From positions 2,311,001-2,375,000 of the forward strand of contig NC_015422.1 in the NCBI RefSeq assembly GCF_000204645.1: 64,000 bases of DNA, in the 5' to 3' direction. Each line of letters opens with the position of its first letter. Positions within the stretch are counted from its first letter, which is position 1. The stretch is from Alicycliphilus denitrificans K601 (lineage in GTDB: Bacteria > Pseudomonadota > Gammaproteobacteria > Burkholderiales > Burkholderiaceae_C). The notes beneath the pieces are model-generated. The model had not been told where the DNA came from. It saw only the letters and a program-made list of their open reading frames with translations, and did no database searches. The position numbers were made by a program, and so were the translations under genes. Of this stretch, positions 9,368 through 21,290 are shown in pieces.

Positions 9368-10360
9368 ATGACCATGACCAAGCGCAGCCTGCTCGGCCTG
9401 ATTGCCGGTGCCGCCATGCTGGCGGCCCTGCCCGTCCAGGCGCAGGACAAATTCCCCGACCGCCCGATCATGTTCGTGGTGCCGTTCCCGCCCGGCGGGC
9501 CCACGGACGCCATGGCGCGCATCCTGGCCACCGAGCTGACCCGCGAGCTGGGCCAGGCCGTGGTGGTGGAAAACCGTGCCGGCGCGGGCGGCAACATCGG
9601 GGCCGACTTCGTGGCGCGCGCCAACCCTGACGGCTACACCATCATGTTCGGCACCTCGGGGCCGCTGGCCATCAACCACAGCCTGTACAAGGGGCTCAAG
9701 TACGACCCGCGCATCAGCTTCGAGCCCGTCATCTACGTGGGCTACCTGCCCAACGTCCTGGTGGTGCGCCCTGGCCTGGGCGTGAACAGCGTGCAGGAGC
9801 TGATCGCCAAGGAGAAGGCCAAGCCCGGCACGCTCAATTACGCCTCCTCGGGCAACGGCGCCTCGTCGCACCTGGCGGGCGTGCTGTTCAACGGCATGGC
9901 GGGCACGCAGCTGGTGCACGTGCCCTACAAGGGCACGGGCCCGGCGCTCAACGACCTGCTGGCGGGCCAGGTGGACATGACCTTCACCGACATCCTGACC
10001 GCCATGCCCTACATCAAGAGCGACAAGGTCAAGGCCCTGGGCGTGGCGACGGCCAAGCGCTCCAGCGCCATGCCCGACATTCCCACCATCGCCGAGCAGG
10101 GGGGCAAGGAGTTGAAGGGCTACGACGTGAGCGTATTCTTTGGCGTGGTCGCCCCCAAGGGCACGCCGGCCGACCGCGTCAAGCTGCTCAACCAGGCGTT
10201 CACGCGCGCGCTGGCCACGGACAAGGTCAGGCAGACCTTCGCGGCCCAGGGGCTAGAGGCCTCGCCCGACCATTCGCCCGCCTACCTGGGGCGCTTCATC
10301 AAGGCCGAGGTCGACAAATGGGCCAAGGTGGTGCAGCAATCAGGCGTTCAACTGGACTGA
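9368..10360 (+). CDS. Bug-family (TctC) periplasmic solute-binding protein
   Basis: A 330-residue exported receptor. The signal peptide (residues 1 to about 25) ends before AQDKFPDRPIM. The body has the family hallmarks VPFPPGGPTDAMARIL, VENRAGAGGNIG and VPYKGTGPALNDLLAGQVD. Bug proteins bind carboxylates or amides in the periplasm, sometimes for a tripartite transporter and sometimes as stand-alone receptors; no membrane subunits lie nearby. It sits between the acyl-CoA dehydrogenase and CoA-transferase genes, so it probably delivers the acid those enzymes process. Its RBS (AGGAGA) follows an intergenic repeat. Confidence 0.93.
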   Translation: MTMTKRSLLGLIAGAAMLAALPVQAQDKFPDRPIMFVVPFPPGGPTDAMARILATELTRELGQAVVVENRAGAGGNIGADFVARANPDGYTIMFGTSGPLAINHSLYKGLKYDPRISFEPVIYVGYLPNVLVVRPGLGVNSVQELIAKEKAKPGTLNYASSGNGASSHLAGVLFNGMAGTQLVHVPYKGTGPALNDLLAGQVDMTFTDILTAMPYIKSDKVKALGVATAKRSSAMPDIPTIAEQGGKELKGYDVSVFFGVVAPKGTPADRVKLLNQAFTRALATDKVRQTFAAQGLEASPDHSPAYLGRFIKAEVDKWAKVVQQSGVQLD

Positions 10361-10366
10361 GCTGGA

Positions 10367-11527
10367 ATGAACTTCATGACACAGGGACAAGACCCGCGGC
10401 AGGCAGCGAGCAAGGCGGGCGCGCTCGCGGGCATCAAGGTGCTGGACCTGTCGCGCATCCTGGGCGGGCCGCTGTGCGGCCAGATCCTGGGCGACCACGG
10501 CGCCGACGTGCTCAAGGTGGAGCCGCCGCAGGGCGACGACACGCGCGCCTGGGGACCGCCGTTCAACAAGGATGGCGTGGCGTCGTACTACTTCGGCCTG
10601 AACCGCAACAAGCGCATCCAGTTCCTGGACCTGTCCGCCCCGGATGGCCAGCAGCGCGTGCGCGAGCTCATGGCCCGGGCCGACGTGGTAGTGGAGAACT
10701 TCAAGGCCGGCACCATGGAGAAGTGGGGCATAGGCTACGAGCAGGTGCGCCACGAGTTTCCGCACCTGGTCTGGTGCCGCGTGACAGGCTTCGGCACCGA
10801 CGGCCCGCTGGGCGCGCTGCCGGGCTACGACGCCGCCATCCAGGCCATGGCCGGGCTCATGAGCATCAACGGCGACGCCCAAGGCGACCCGCTGCGCGTG
10901 GGCCTGCCGGTGGTGGACATGGTCACCGGCATGAACGCCGCCATCGGCGTGCTGCTGGCGCTGCACGAGCGCGCCCGCAGCGGCCAGGGCCAGCTGGTCG
11001 ATGCGGCGCTGTACGACTCGGGTCTGTCGCTCTTGCACCCGCACGCGGCCAACTGGTTCATGAGCGGCAAGGTGCCCGGGCGCACCGGCAACGCCCACCC
11101 CAACATCTATCCGTACGACGTGGTCCACACGGGCGGCGCGCCCATCTTCCTGGCCGTGGGCAACGACCGCCAGTTCGCGCTGCTGTGCGACTACATCGGC
11201 CAGGGCGCGCTGGCGCAGGACGAGCGCTTTGCCACGGCGGGGCAGCGGTCGGTCAACCGCCATGAGCTCAAGCCGCTGCTCACGCAGGCGTTCGCCGACC
11301 GCGACGGCCAGGAGCTGGCCGACGCGCTGATGGCCATAGGCGTGCCGGCGGCGCCGGTGCTCGACGTGGCGCAGGCCCTGCGGCACCCGCACACGGCGCA
11401 CCGCGAGATGGTGGTGGCCATGGACGGGGGCTACCAGGGCCTGGGCGCGCCGGTCAAGCTGAGCCGCACGCCGGCCAGCTACCGCCTTGCGCCTCTGAGC
11501 GAGGGCCAGGACTTCCTGCACGACTGA
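10367..11527 (+). CDS. CaiB/BaiF family CoA-transferase (family III)
   Basis: A 386-residue family III CoA-transferase that moves CoA between carboxylic acids. Family features are the N-terminal GIKVLDLSRILGGPLCGQIL, VEPPQGDDTR, and the catalytic aspartate D155 in PGYDAAIQAM. It starts six bases after the Bug receptor, so the two are co-transcribed; with the upstream acyl-CoA dehydrogenase they make an uptake, activation and oxidation set. A second ATG three codons in is an equally good start. The substrate is not deducible. Confidence 0.92.
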   Translation: MNFMTQGQDPRQAASKAGALAGIKVLDLSRILGGPLCGQILGDHGADVLKVEPPQGDDTRAWGPPFNKDGVASYYFGLNRNKRIQFLDLSAPDGQQRVRELMARADVVVENFKAGTMEKWGIGYEQVRHEFPHLVWCRVTGFGTDGPLGALPGYDAAIQAMAGLMSINGDAQGDPLRVGLPVVDMVTGMNAAIGVLLALHERARSGQGQLVDAALYDSGLSLLHPHAANWFMSGKVPGRTGNAHPNIYPYDVVHTGGAPIFLAVGNDRQFALLCDYIGQGALAQDERFATAGQRSVNRHELKPLLTQAFADRDGQELADALMAIGVPAAPVLDVAQALRHPHTAHREMVVAMDGGYQGLGAPVKLSRTPASYRLAPLSEGQDFLHD

Positions 11528-11537
11528 GAAGGCGCTC

Positions 11538-12887
11538 TCAGCGCATCGTCACGAACTCCTCCGCCGCAGTGGGGTGGATCGCCACCGTGTCGTCGAAGTC
11601 GCGCTTGGTCGCGCCCATCTTCAGCGCGACGGCGAAGCCCTGGAGGATCTCGTCCATGCCGTGGCCTATGCCGTGGATGCCGACGATCCGCTCGTCCGGC
11701 CCCACGCACACGAGCTTCATGCGGGCGCTCTGGCGGTGCCGCGTCACCGCCGAGTACATGGCGGTGAAGGCGGACTGGTACACCCGCACGGCGTCGTCGC
11801 CGTACTGCTCCCGGGCCTCGGGCTCGGTGAGGCCGACCGTGCCTATGGGCGGGTGGCTGAACACCACGGAGGGGATGTTGCCGTAGTCCAGGTGCGCGTC
11901 GGGCCTGCCGTTGAACAGGCGCTCCGCCAGACGCCGCCCCGCGGCCACGGCCACCGGCGTCAGCTCGACTTGCCCGGTGACGTCGCCCACGGCATGGATG
12001 CCGGGCACGTTGGTGTCCTGGTACTTGTCCACGCGCACGTAGCCGCGCTCGTCGAGCATGACGCCGGCGGCCTCCGGCCGCAGGCCGGCCGTGTGCGGCG
12101 CGCGGCCTATGGCCCAGATGACGCAGTCCGTCGTGTGGCGTTCGCCGTTGCCCAGTTCGAGCGTCAGGCTGCCGTCGGCGTTCTTGCGCAAGGCCGTCGG
12201 GCTGGCGTGGGTGTGCAGCTGGGGGCCTTCGGCCCGCATCGCTTCCACCAGCGTGTCGCTCAGCAGCGGATCGAAGTTGCGCAGCGGCGCATGCTTGCGC
12301 ACGAACAGGTGCGTCTGCGAGCCCAGCGCGTTCAGCACGCCGGCCAGCTCCACGGCGATGTAGCCCGCGCCCACGACGGCCGTGCGCCGGGGCAGGGCGG
12401 GCAGGGCGAAGAAGCCGTCCGAATCCAGCCCGTGCTCCGCGCCGGGGATGTCTGGGCGGACGGGGTGGCCGCCCGTGGCGATGAGGATGTGGCCGGCCGT
12501 CAGCCGCTCGCCGCCGACCTCGATGGTGCGCGCATCGACGAACCGGGCGAAGCCCCGGATCACGTCCACCTTGTTCTTCTCCAGCCCCACCGCGTACGAG
12601 GCGTGGATGCGCCCGATGTAGGCGCCGCGGTTGCGCACCAGGGTGTCCCAGTCGAAGCGGTTGATGGTGGCGTCGAACCCGTAGTCCGGGCCGTATTGCC
12701 GGATCGCGTCCGCGATCTGCGCGGCATGCCACATGACTTTCTTGGGGACGCAGCCCACGTTGACGCAGGTGCCGCCGAGTTCGCCGGCCTCGATCAGGGC
12801 GCAGCGCCTGCCGTGCATGGCCGCACGGTTGGCCGAGGCGATGCCGCCGCTGCCGCCGCCGATGACGATGTAGTCGTAGTGTTTCAT
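11538..12887 (-). CDS. gor: Glutathione-disulfide reductase
   Basis: NADPH-dependent flavoprotein that regenerates reduced glutathione. The 449-residue protein has the FAD motif GGGSGG (10-15), the redox pair C41/C46 in [13 protein letters not shown], a second nucleotide-binding motif [15 protein letters not shown], and the C-terminal His-Glu pair in [12 protein letters not shown]. Length and motifs fit Gor better than lipoamide or mercuric reductase. It converges on the CoA-transferase gene with a 10-bp gap and diverges from the molybdenum hydroxylase operon. gshA lies 38 kb further on in this window. Confidence 0.94.
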   Translation of the reverse strand: MKHYDYIVIGGGSGGIASANRAAMHGRRCALIEAGELGGTCVNVGCVPKKVMWHAAQIADAIRQYGPDYGFDATINRFDWDTLVRNRGAYIGRIHASYAVGLEKNKVDVIRGFARFVDARTIEVGGERLTAGHILIATGGHPVRPDIPGAEHGLDSDGFFALPALPRRTAVVGAGYIAVELAGVLNALGSQTHLFVRKHAPLRNFDPLLSDTLVEAMRAEGPQLHTHASPTALRKNADGSLTLELGNGERHTTDCVIWAIGRAPHTAGLRPEAAGVMLDERGYVRVDKYQDTNVPGIHAVGDVTGQVELTPVAVAAGRRLAERLFNGRPDAHLDYGNIPSVVFSHPPIGTVGLTEPEAREQYGDDAVRVYQSAFTAMYSAVTRHRQSARMKLVCVGPDERIVGIHGIGHGMDEILQGFAVALKMGATKRDFDDTVAIHPTAAEEFVTMR

Positions 12888-13054
12888 GGAGCTTTTCCGA
12901 CCTTTCGCGCCTGCTGCGCGGGCGCCTTGCCCGGAGTCTATTTGTACTCGGGCACAAGGGTTTTACCCAGGTGCGCTGCGCCCGCAGGTTTCAAGAATGG
13001 GAAGCTTGGCTGCCCCACCCACCTTTTCCCCCACTACAACAGGAGACGCCCGCG

Positions 13055-13522
13055 ATGCAAATCCAACTCAAGGTCAATGGCCGCGCCATCACGGCCGACG
13101 TGCCGCCCAACACCCTGCTGGTGCAGTTTCTGCGCGAGCACCTGCGCCTGACCGGCACGCACCAGGGCTGCGACACCGCGCAGTGCGGCGCCTGCACGGT
13201 GATCGCCGACGGCCGCTCCATCAAGGCCTGCAACGCACTGGCGGTGCAGATGCAGGGGGCGGACATCACCACCATCGAGGGCCTGGCCGCGGCCGACGGC
13301 ACGCTGCACCCCATGCAGGCGGCCTTCAAGGAATGCCACGGCCTGCAGTGCGGCTTCTGCACGCCGGGCATGGTCATGAGCGCCGTGGACCTGCTGGCGC
13401 ACAACCCCCGGGCCAGCGAGGCCGAGATCCGCGAGCAGCTGGAGGGCAACATCTGCCGCTGCACCGGCTACCAGAACATCGTGCACGCGGTGCAGACCGC
13501 CCAGAAGGCCCTGGCCGCCTAA
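13055..13522 (+). CDS. Molybdenum hydroxylase small subunit, [2Fe-2S] (CoxS/XdhA-type)
   Basis: Electron-transfer subunit of a xanthine-oxidase-family enzyme, 155 residues. The plant-type cluster ligands are C39, C44, C47 and C59 ([12 protein letters not shown]). The second cluster is bound by C99, C102, C134 and C136 (CGFC and CRC). The start at 13055 is supported by AGGAGACG ten bases upstream. It opens the operon small-large-medium, the gene order typical of form II aldehyde/xanthine/CO-type dehydrogenases. Confidence 0.94.
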   Translation: MQIQLKVNGRAITADVPPNTLLVQFLREHLRLTGTHQGCDTAQCGACTVIADGRSIKACNALAVQMQGADITTIEGLAAADGTLHPMQAAFKECHGLQCGFCTPGMVMSAVDLLAHNPRASEAEIREQLEGNICRCTGYQNIVHAVQTAQKALAA

Positions 13523-13555
13523 CGGCCCCGGGCAACACGCACAAGGAGACATACC

Positions 13556-15928
<2,373 letters not shown>

Positions 15929-15941
15929 AAGGAGCACTCTC

Positions 15942-16733
15942 ATGTACGCATTCACCTATGAGCGCCCCACCTCCGAGGCCGACGCGCTGAGGCTCGCCCA
16001 GGCCGGCGCCAGGCCGCTGGCCGGCGGCCAGACCCTTCTGGCATCGATGAAGCTGCGCCTGGCCGCGCCCGAGCAGATCGTGGACCTGGGCGCCGTGCCC
16101 GAACTGAAGGGCATACGCCGCGATGGCGACGCCCTGGTCATCGGCGCCATGACGCGCCACTGCGACGTGGCCGAGAGCGCCGAGGCGCGCGCCGCCATTC
16201 CCGCGCTGGCCGCATTGGCCGGCGGCATCGGCGACAAGCAGGTGCGCGCGCGCGGCACCATCGGCGGATCGGTGGCCAACAACGACCCCGCCGCCGACTA
16301 CCCCGCCGCGCTGCTCGCGCTGGGCGCCACCGTGCACACCACGGCGCGCGCGATCGCCGCCGACGACTTCTTCCAGGGCCTGTTCGCCACGGCGCTGGAG
16401 GAGGGCGAGCTCATCACCGCCGTGCGCTTTCCCATTGCGGCGAAGGCAGCCTACGTCAAGTTCGCGCAGCCGGCCTCGCTGTTCGCGCTGATCGGCGTGT
16501 TCGTCGCGCAGACGGCCCAGGGCGTGCGCGTGGCCGTGACGGGCGGGGGTAACGGCGTGTTCCGCCACCAGGCGATGGAAAAGGCACTCGACGCGCGCTT
16601 CGCGCCCGAGGCGATCGCCGGCGTTCCGACCGAAGAGGCCGGCATGTCCAGCGACCTGCATGCGAGCAGCGCCTACCGCGCCCATCTGGTCGGCGTGATG
16701 GCGCAGCGCGCCGTGGCGCGGGCGCTGGCCTGA
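15942..16733 (+). CDS. Molybdenum hydroxylase FAD-binding medium subunit (CoxM-like)
   Basis: A 263-residue flavin subunit that passes electrons to the acceptor. The FAD-binding signatures AGGQTLLASMKLRL (about 27-40) and TIGGSVANNDPAADYPAALL are present. It lies 13 bp behind the large subunit with AAAGGAG before the start. The final 40 residues contain no extra domain. It completes the small-large-medium enzyme; maturation genes follow after a 129-bp gap that carries two repeat elements. Confidence 0.93.
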   Translation: MYAFTYERPTSEADALRLAQAGARPLAGGQTLLASMKLRLAAPEQIVDLGAVPELKGIRRDGDALVIGAMTRHCDVAESAEARAAIPALAALAGGIGDKQVRARGTIGGSVANNDPAADYPAALLALGATVHTTARAIAADDFFQGLFATALEEGELITAVRFPIAAKAAYVKFAQPASLFALIGVFVAQTAQGVRVAVTGGGNGVFRHQAMEKALDARFAPEAIAGVPTEEAGMSSDLHASSAYRAHLVGVMAQRAVARALA

Positions 16734-16748
16734 GGGCCGTGCCGGCCT

Positions 16749-16785
16749 TCACCCCCGCTCCCTCCGGGAGAGGGCAGGGGTGGAG
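16749..16785. repeat. GC-rich hairpin in the 16.8-kb gap
   Basis: CACCCCCGCTCCCTC and GAGAGGGCAGGGGTG form 15-base imperfect arms around a CGG centre. The element resembles the one at 9267-9299 and is likewise followed by an AGCGCT-type repeat. It could act as an attenuator between the enzyme and maturation genes. Confidence 0.55.
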
Positions 16786-16818
16786 GCCTGCTGCCTTATC
16801 AGAGCATTTTCGGGCTGT

Positions 16819-16854
16819 AACGCTTGTGTAGAAAGCGCTGGCAGCTATCAAAAG
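16819..16854 (+). repeat. Dispersed intergenic repeat, copy 2 (AGCGCTGGCAGCTATCAAA)
   Basis: ACGCTTGT, a short spacer, then AAGCGCTGGCAGCTATCAAAAG. It lies eight bases before the start codon of the MoxR-type ATPase gene, so the next gene's ribosome-binding site (AAGAAGAG) partly overlaps its end. Confidence 0.7.
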
Positions 16855-16862
16855 AAGAGTCC

Positions 16863-17777
<915 letters not shown>

Positions 17778-17779
17778 GC

Positions 17780-19021
17780 ATGACAATATCCACCAGTCCC
17801 GCCACGCCGCGGCGCGCCTCGCAGCTGGGCGATGCGCGCAGCGGCAAGCTCGCGGCCAACCTGGTGGCCTTCGGCCGGGCGCTGCGCCGCGCCGGCGTGC
17901 CCGTCGACGGCGCGCGCATCGCCCTGGCCCAGCAGGCCATCGAGGCCGTGGGCGTGGCGCGCCGCGAGGACATGGCCGCCGCGCTGGAGGCGGTGCTGCT
18001 CAGCCGCGCGCAGGACCGCGCGGTGTTCGCCGAGCTGTTCGACGCCTTCTTCCGCGACCCCGAGCTCGCGCACAAGCTGCTCGCGCAGATGCTGCCGCGT
18101 GCCGAGGGCCACGCCGAGCCGCCGCGCCAGCGCCCCCGCGTGCGCGAAGCGCTGGCGCCCCCGAAACCCCAGGCACAGCAGGCCGCGGGCCCCGACCAGG
18201 CGGTGGACCTGGACGCCGCCATGACCGCCAGCGCCGCCCAGCGGCTGCGGCATGCCGACTTCAACCTGCTCAGCGCCAGCGAATACCGCCTGGTCGAACG
18301 CCTGGTGCGGGACATCCCGCTGCCGCTGCCCAGCGTCGCATCGCGGCGCACGCGCGGCGGCGCGCGCGGCGCGCGCGTCCACTGGGCGCGCACGCTGCGC
18401 CGGGCGGCGCGCAGCGGCGGGGATCTGGTCTCGCTCGCTCGCCTGCGGCGCAGGCGCCAGCCGCTGCCGCTCTTGCTGCTGGTGGACGTGTCGGGCTCCA
18501 TGGAGCGCTACGCGCGGCTCCTGCTCGCCTTCCTGCACGCCGCCACGGCGCGCACGCGCCTGGACGGCGCGAACCTGCGCGTGCGCCGCGACGTGTTCGC
18601 CTTCGGCACCGCTCTGACCGACCTCACGCCCGCGTTCGCGCAGGCCGACACCGACGCCATGCTGGCGGACGCGGGCCGCGCCATCCACGACTTCGCCGGC
18701 GGCACGCGGCTGGGCGACAGCCTGGCGCAACTGCGCCAGCGGCACGGGCGCCGCCTGGTGGGCCGGCGCACGCTGGTGCTGATCGTCAGCGACGGGCTCG
18801 ACACCGGCGAACCCGGCGCGCTGGCCGAGGAGCTCGCATGGCTCGGGCGCCGCTGCCGCCGCATGCTGTGGCTCAACCCGCTGCTGCGCTTCGATGGCTA
18901 CGCGCCCAGCGCGCGCGGCGCGGCGCAGCTGCATCGCGCCTGCGACGGCATGCTGGCCGTCCACAACGTGAGCAAACTGCAGGAGCTGGCGGGCGCCATC
19001 GCCGCCCTGCTCGAACGATGA
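17780..19021 (+). CDS. VWA-domain protein (CoxE-like)
   Basis: A 413-residue partner of the MoxR ATPase. The C-terminal von Willebrand A domain has the MIDAS motif DVSGSM (D236-M241) and a later TLVLIVSDGLDTGE. The N-terminal half is helical and basic, with an arginine-rich stretch near residues 190-215. The start ATG lies two bases after the stop codon of the ATPase gene, indicating translational coupling. MoxR and VWA proteins work as pairs in metalloenzyme maturation. Confidence 0.92.
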   Translation: MTISTSPATPRRASQLGDARSGKLAANLVAFGRALRRAGVPVDGARIALAQQAIEAVGVARREDMAAALEAVLLSRAQDRAVFAELFDAFFRDPELAHKLLAQMLPRAEGHAEPPRQRPRVREALAPPKPQAQQAAGPDQAVDLDAAMTASAAQRLRHADFNLLSASEYRLVERLVRDIPLPLPSVASRRTRGGARGARVHWARTLRRAARSGGDLVSLARLRRRRQPLPLLLLVDVSGSMERYARLLLAFLHAATARTRLDGANLRVRRDVFAFGTALTDLTPAFAQADTDAMLADAGRAIHDFAGGTRLGDSLAQLRQRHGRRLVGRRTLVLIVSDGLDTGEPGALAEELAWLGRRCRRMLWLNPLLRFDGYAPSARGAAQLHRACDGMLAVHNVSKLQELAGAIAALLER

Positions 19022-19034
19022 AGGAGACCGCACC

Positions 19035-19586
19035 ATGGACATGCAAGGCGCACGCCAGCTTGCCATCGGCCAGCAACAGGCCTGGGACGCATTGAACGAC
19101 CCCGGGGTGCTGAAGATCTGCATCCCCGGCTGCGACAGCATCGAGGCCACGGGCGAGGGCGCCTACGCCCTCGTCAACGCGATCAAGGTCGGCCCCGTGG
19201 CCGCCAAGTTCAAGGGCGCCATCCATCTGGCCGACGTGAACGCCCCGCACGGCTACACGCTCAACTTCGAGGGCAACGGCGGGGTGGCCGGCTTCGGCAA
19301 GGGCAGCGCCCGGGTCACGCTCACGCCCCAGGACGAGGGCTGCGAGCTTGCCTACACGGTGCACGCCACCGTGGGCGGCAAGATCGCCCAGGTGGGCCAG
19401 CGCCTGATAGACGGCGTGGCCAGGTCCATGGCCGAGAGTTTCTTCAAGCGTTTCGACGAGGAGATGCAGCGCCGCCACGGCCCGCCGCCCGAAGAGGCCG
19501 CGGAGGCCGGGGAAAAGCCCGGCGCGCTCAAGAAGATGTGGTCCCGGCTCAAGGGCGGCGACAAGCCCGCCGCCGACGGGGATTGA
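19035..19586 (+). CDS. CoxG-like SRPBCC protein
   Basis: A 183-residue protein of the CoxG/START-like fold. The family start MDMQGARQLAIGQQQAWDAL, the INPV-type core VNAIKVGPVAAKFKGAI and GNGGVAGFGKGSARVTL are typical. CoxG homologues occur with molybdenum hydroxylases and are thought to tether the enzyme to the membrane or the quinone pool; the role here is inferred from context. The last 30 residues are charged and lack an obvious transmembrane anchor. It lies 13 bp after the VWA gene with GAAGGAG before its start. Confidence 0.88.
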   Translation: MDMQGARQLAIGQQQAWDALNDPGVLKICIPGCDSIEATGEGAYALVNAIKVGPVAAKFKGAIHLADVNAPHGYTLNFEGNGGVAGFGKGSARVTLTPQDEGCELAYTVHATVGGKIAQVGQRLIDGVARSMAESFFKRFDEEMQRRHGPPPEEAAEAGEKPGALKKMWSRLKGGDKPAADGD

Positions 19587-19595
19587 GAGGCCGCC

Positions 19596-20636
19596 ATGGA
19601 AAACATCGACGTCACCGTGCTGCGCGCGCTGCGCGACTGGCGGCAGGCGGGCCACGGCGCCATCCTGGTCACGGTGGTGCGCACCTGGGGCTCGTCGCCC
19701 CGGCCGGTGGGCTCCATCATGGCGCTGCGGGCCGACGGCGCCGTGACGGGCTCGGTCTCGGGCGGCTGCATCGAGGACGACATGATCGCCCGTTACACCC
19801 AGCCGGGCGTGGCCGACGCGCTGCCGCACGCCGGGCCGCCGCAGTTCGCCAAGTACGGCGTCACGGCCGACGAGGCGCACCGCTTCGGCCTGCCCTGCGG
19901 CGGCACGCTGGAGCTGCTGATCGAGTTCGACCCCGACGCCGCGAGCCTTGCGGCGCTGGTGGATCGGCTCGATGCCGGGCAGCTGGTGCAGCGCAGCGTC
20001 CGCCTGGCCGACGGCGGCGTCGCGCTGACGCCCGCGCAGGCGCCGGCCGAGCTGGTGCTGGACGCGCAGCAACTGGTCAACACCTTCGGTCCCGAGTACC
20101 GCATGCTCATCATCGGCGCCGGGCAGATGAGCGAGTACCTGGCCACGATGGCGCTGTTCTGCGGCTTCGCCGTTACCGTCTGCGACCCGCGCGAGGAATA
20201 CCGCAGCGGCTTCGCCGTGCCCGGCGCGCGCCTGCTTGCCACCATGCCCGACGACACGGTCGCCGCGTTCGCCCCCGATGCGCGCTCGTGCGTCGTGGCG
20301 CTCACGCACGACCCCAAGCTCGACGACCTGGCGCTCCTGCAGGCGCTGGAGACGCCCGCGTTCTACATCGGTGCCATCGGCAGCCGGCGCAACAACCAGG
20401 CGCGCCGCCAGCGCATGATCGAGCACCTGGGGCAGACCGGGGAAAGCCTGGCGCGCCTGCGCGGGCCCGTCGGCATCTACATCGGCAGCAAGACGCCGCC
20501 CGAGATCGCGGTGAGCATCATGGCCGAGGTGCTGGCGGTGAAGAACGGCGTGGCGCTGCCGCCCGGCGTGGACGTGGCGCACGTCAAGGACAGCCAGGGC
20601 CTGGCGGGGCCGGGCTCGGCATGCCTGGCCGACTGA
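19596..20636 (+). CDS. XdhC/CoxI-family molybdenum cofactor chaperone
   Basis: A 346-residue protein that binds the molybdenum cofactor and helps insert its sulfurated form into the hydroxylase. The N-terminal XdhC_CoxI domain has WGSSPRPVGS and SVSGGCIEDDM. The C-terminal Rossmann domain begins RMLIIGAGQMSEYLA and contains IGAIGSRRNN. It lies nine bases after the coxG-like gene, and its stop overlaps the next gene's start. Confidence 0.92.
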   Translation: MENIDVTVLRALRDWRQAGHGAILVTVVRTWGSSPRPVGSIMALRADGAVTGSVSGGCIEDDMIARYTQPGVADALPHAGPPQFAKYGVTADEAHRFGLPCGGTLELLIEFDPDAASLAALVDRLDAGQLVQRSVRLADGGVALTPAQAPAELVLDAQQLVNTFGPEYRMLIIGAGQMSEYLATMALFCGFAVTVCDPREEYRSGFAVPGARLLATMPDDTVAAFAPDARSCVVALTHDPKLDDLALLQALETPAFYIGAIGSRRNNQARRQRMIEHLGQTGESLARLRGPVGIYIGSKTPPEIAVSIMAEVLAVKNGVALPPGVDVAHVKDSQGLAGPGSACLAD

Positions 20637-21283
20637 TGCGGGAGAGCCAACAGCGCATCGGCGCGGTGGTCATGGCCGCGGGGGCGGGGCGGCGCATGGG
20701 CCACGTTCCTAAGGGCCTGCTGCGCCGCGGCGGCGAGCCGCTGCTGCTGCGCCAGATCCGCCTGCTGGCCGAGGCCGGCGTGGACGAGGCCGTGGTCGTG
20801 CTGGGTCACCACGCGGAGCGGCTGGAGCCGGTGCTGCGGCAGGCGGGCTCTGCGCCGCGGGGCATGGCGCTGCGCTGGGTCGCCAACCCCGCGCCCGACG
20901 AGGGCCCGGGCGCGTCCCTGCGCTGCGGCCTGGCCGCGCTGCCCGACGGCCTGACGACGCTGCTGGTGATGCTGGCCGACCAGCCGCTGCTGGAGCTTCA
21001 GGATGTGCAGGCCATGCTGGCCGCGTGGCGCGCGCGCGCCGCGGGCGTGGAGCTGGCCGTGCCCCAGCACGCGGGCCAGCCAGGCCACCCCATCGTGTTC
21101 GGCCCGCTGGTGCGCGGCCAGGTGCTGCGGGCGCAGGGCGGCGCGGGCGTGCGCGAATGGCGGCGCGCCCATGGCGATCAAGTGCTGCTCGTGCCGCTCT
21201 CGCATGCGCGCTGCACCACCGACGTGGATACGCCGGACGACGTGCAGCGGCTGGGCCGGGATTTCGGCGTGTGGCTGGAGTAG
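20636..21283 (+). CDS. MocA-like molybdenum cofactor nucleotidyltransferase
   Basis: A 215-residue NTP-transferase of the MobA/MocA fold. The nucleotide-binding motif VVMAAGAGRRMGHVPKGLL opens the protein, LADQPLL carries the metal-binding aspartate, and VDTPDDV lies near the end. MocA adds CMP to the cofactor for xanthine-oxidase-family enzymes, which suits its place last in this operon. The TGATG overlap with the xdhC-like stop codon points to coupling; an ATG at 20621 would add five residues. Confidence 0.85.
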   Translation: MRESQQRIGAVVMAAGAGRRMGHVPKGLLRRGGEPLLLRQIRLLAEAGVDEAVVVLGHHAERLEPVLRQAGSAPRGMALRWVANPAPDEGPGASLRCGLAALPDGLTTLLVMLADQPLLELQDVQAMLAAWRARAAGVELAVPQHAGQPGHPIVFGPLVRGQVLRAQGGAGVREWRRAHGDQVLLVPLSHARCTTDVDTPDDVQRLGRDFGVWLE

Positions 21284-21290
21284 TGGCAGG

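Noticed and set aside
12926-12958. Hairpin between gor and the molybdenum hydroxylase operon
   Set aside because: CTTGCCCGGAGT and ACTCGGGCACAAG pair only with gaps, and neither a promoter nor a T-run is clear, so it was not listed as a terminator or operator.
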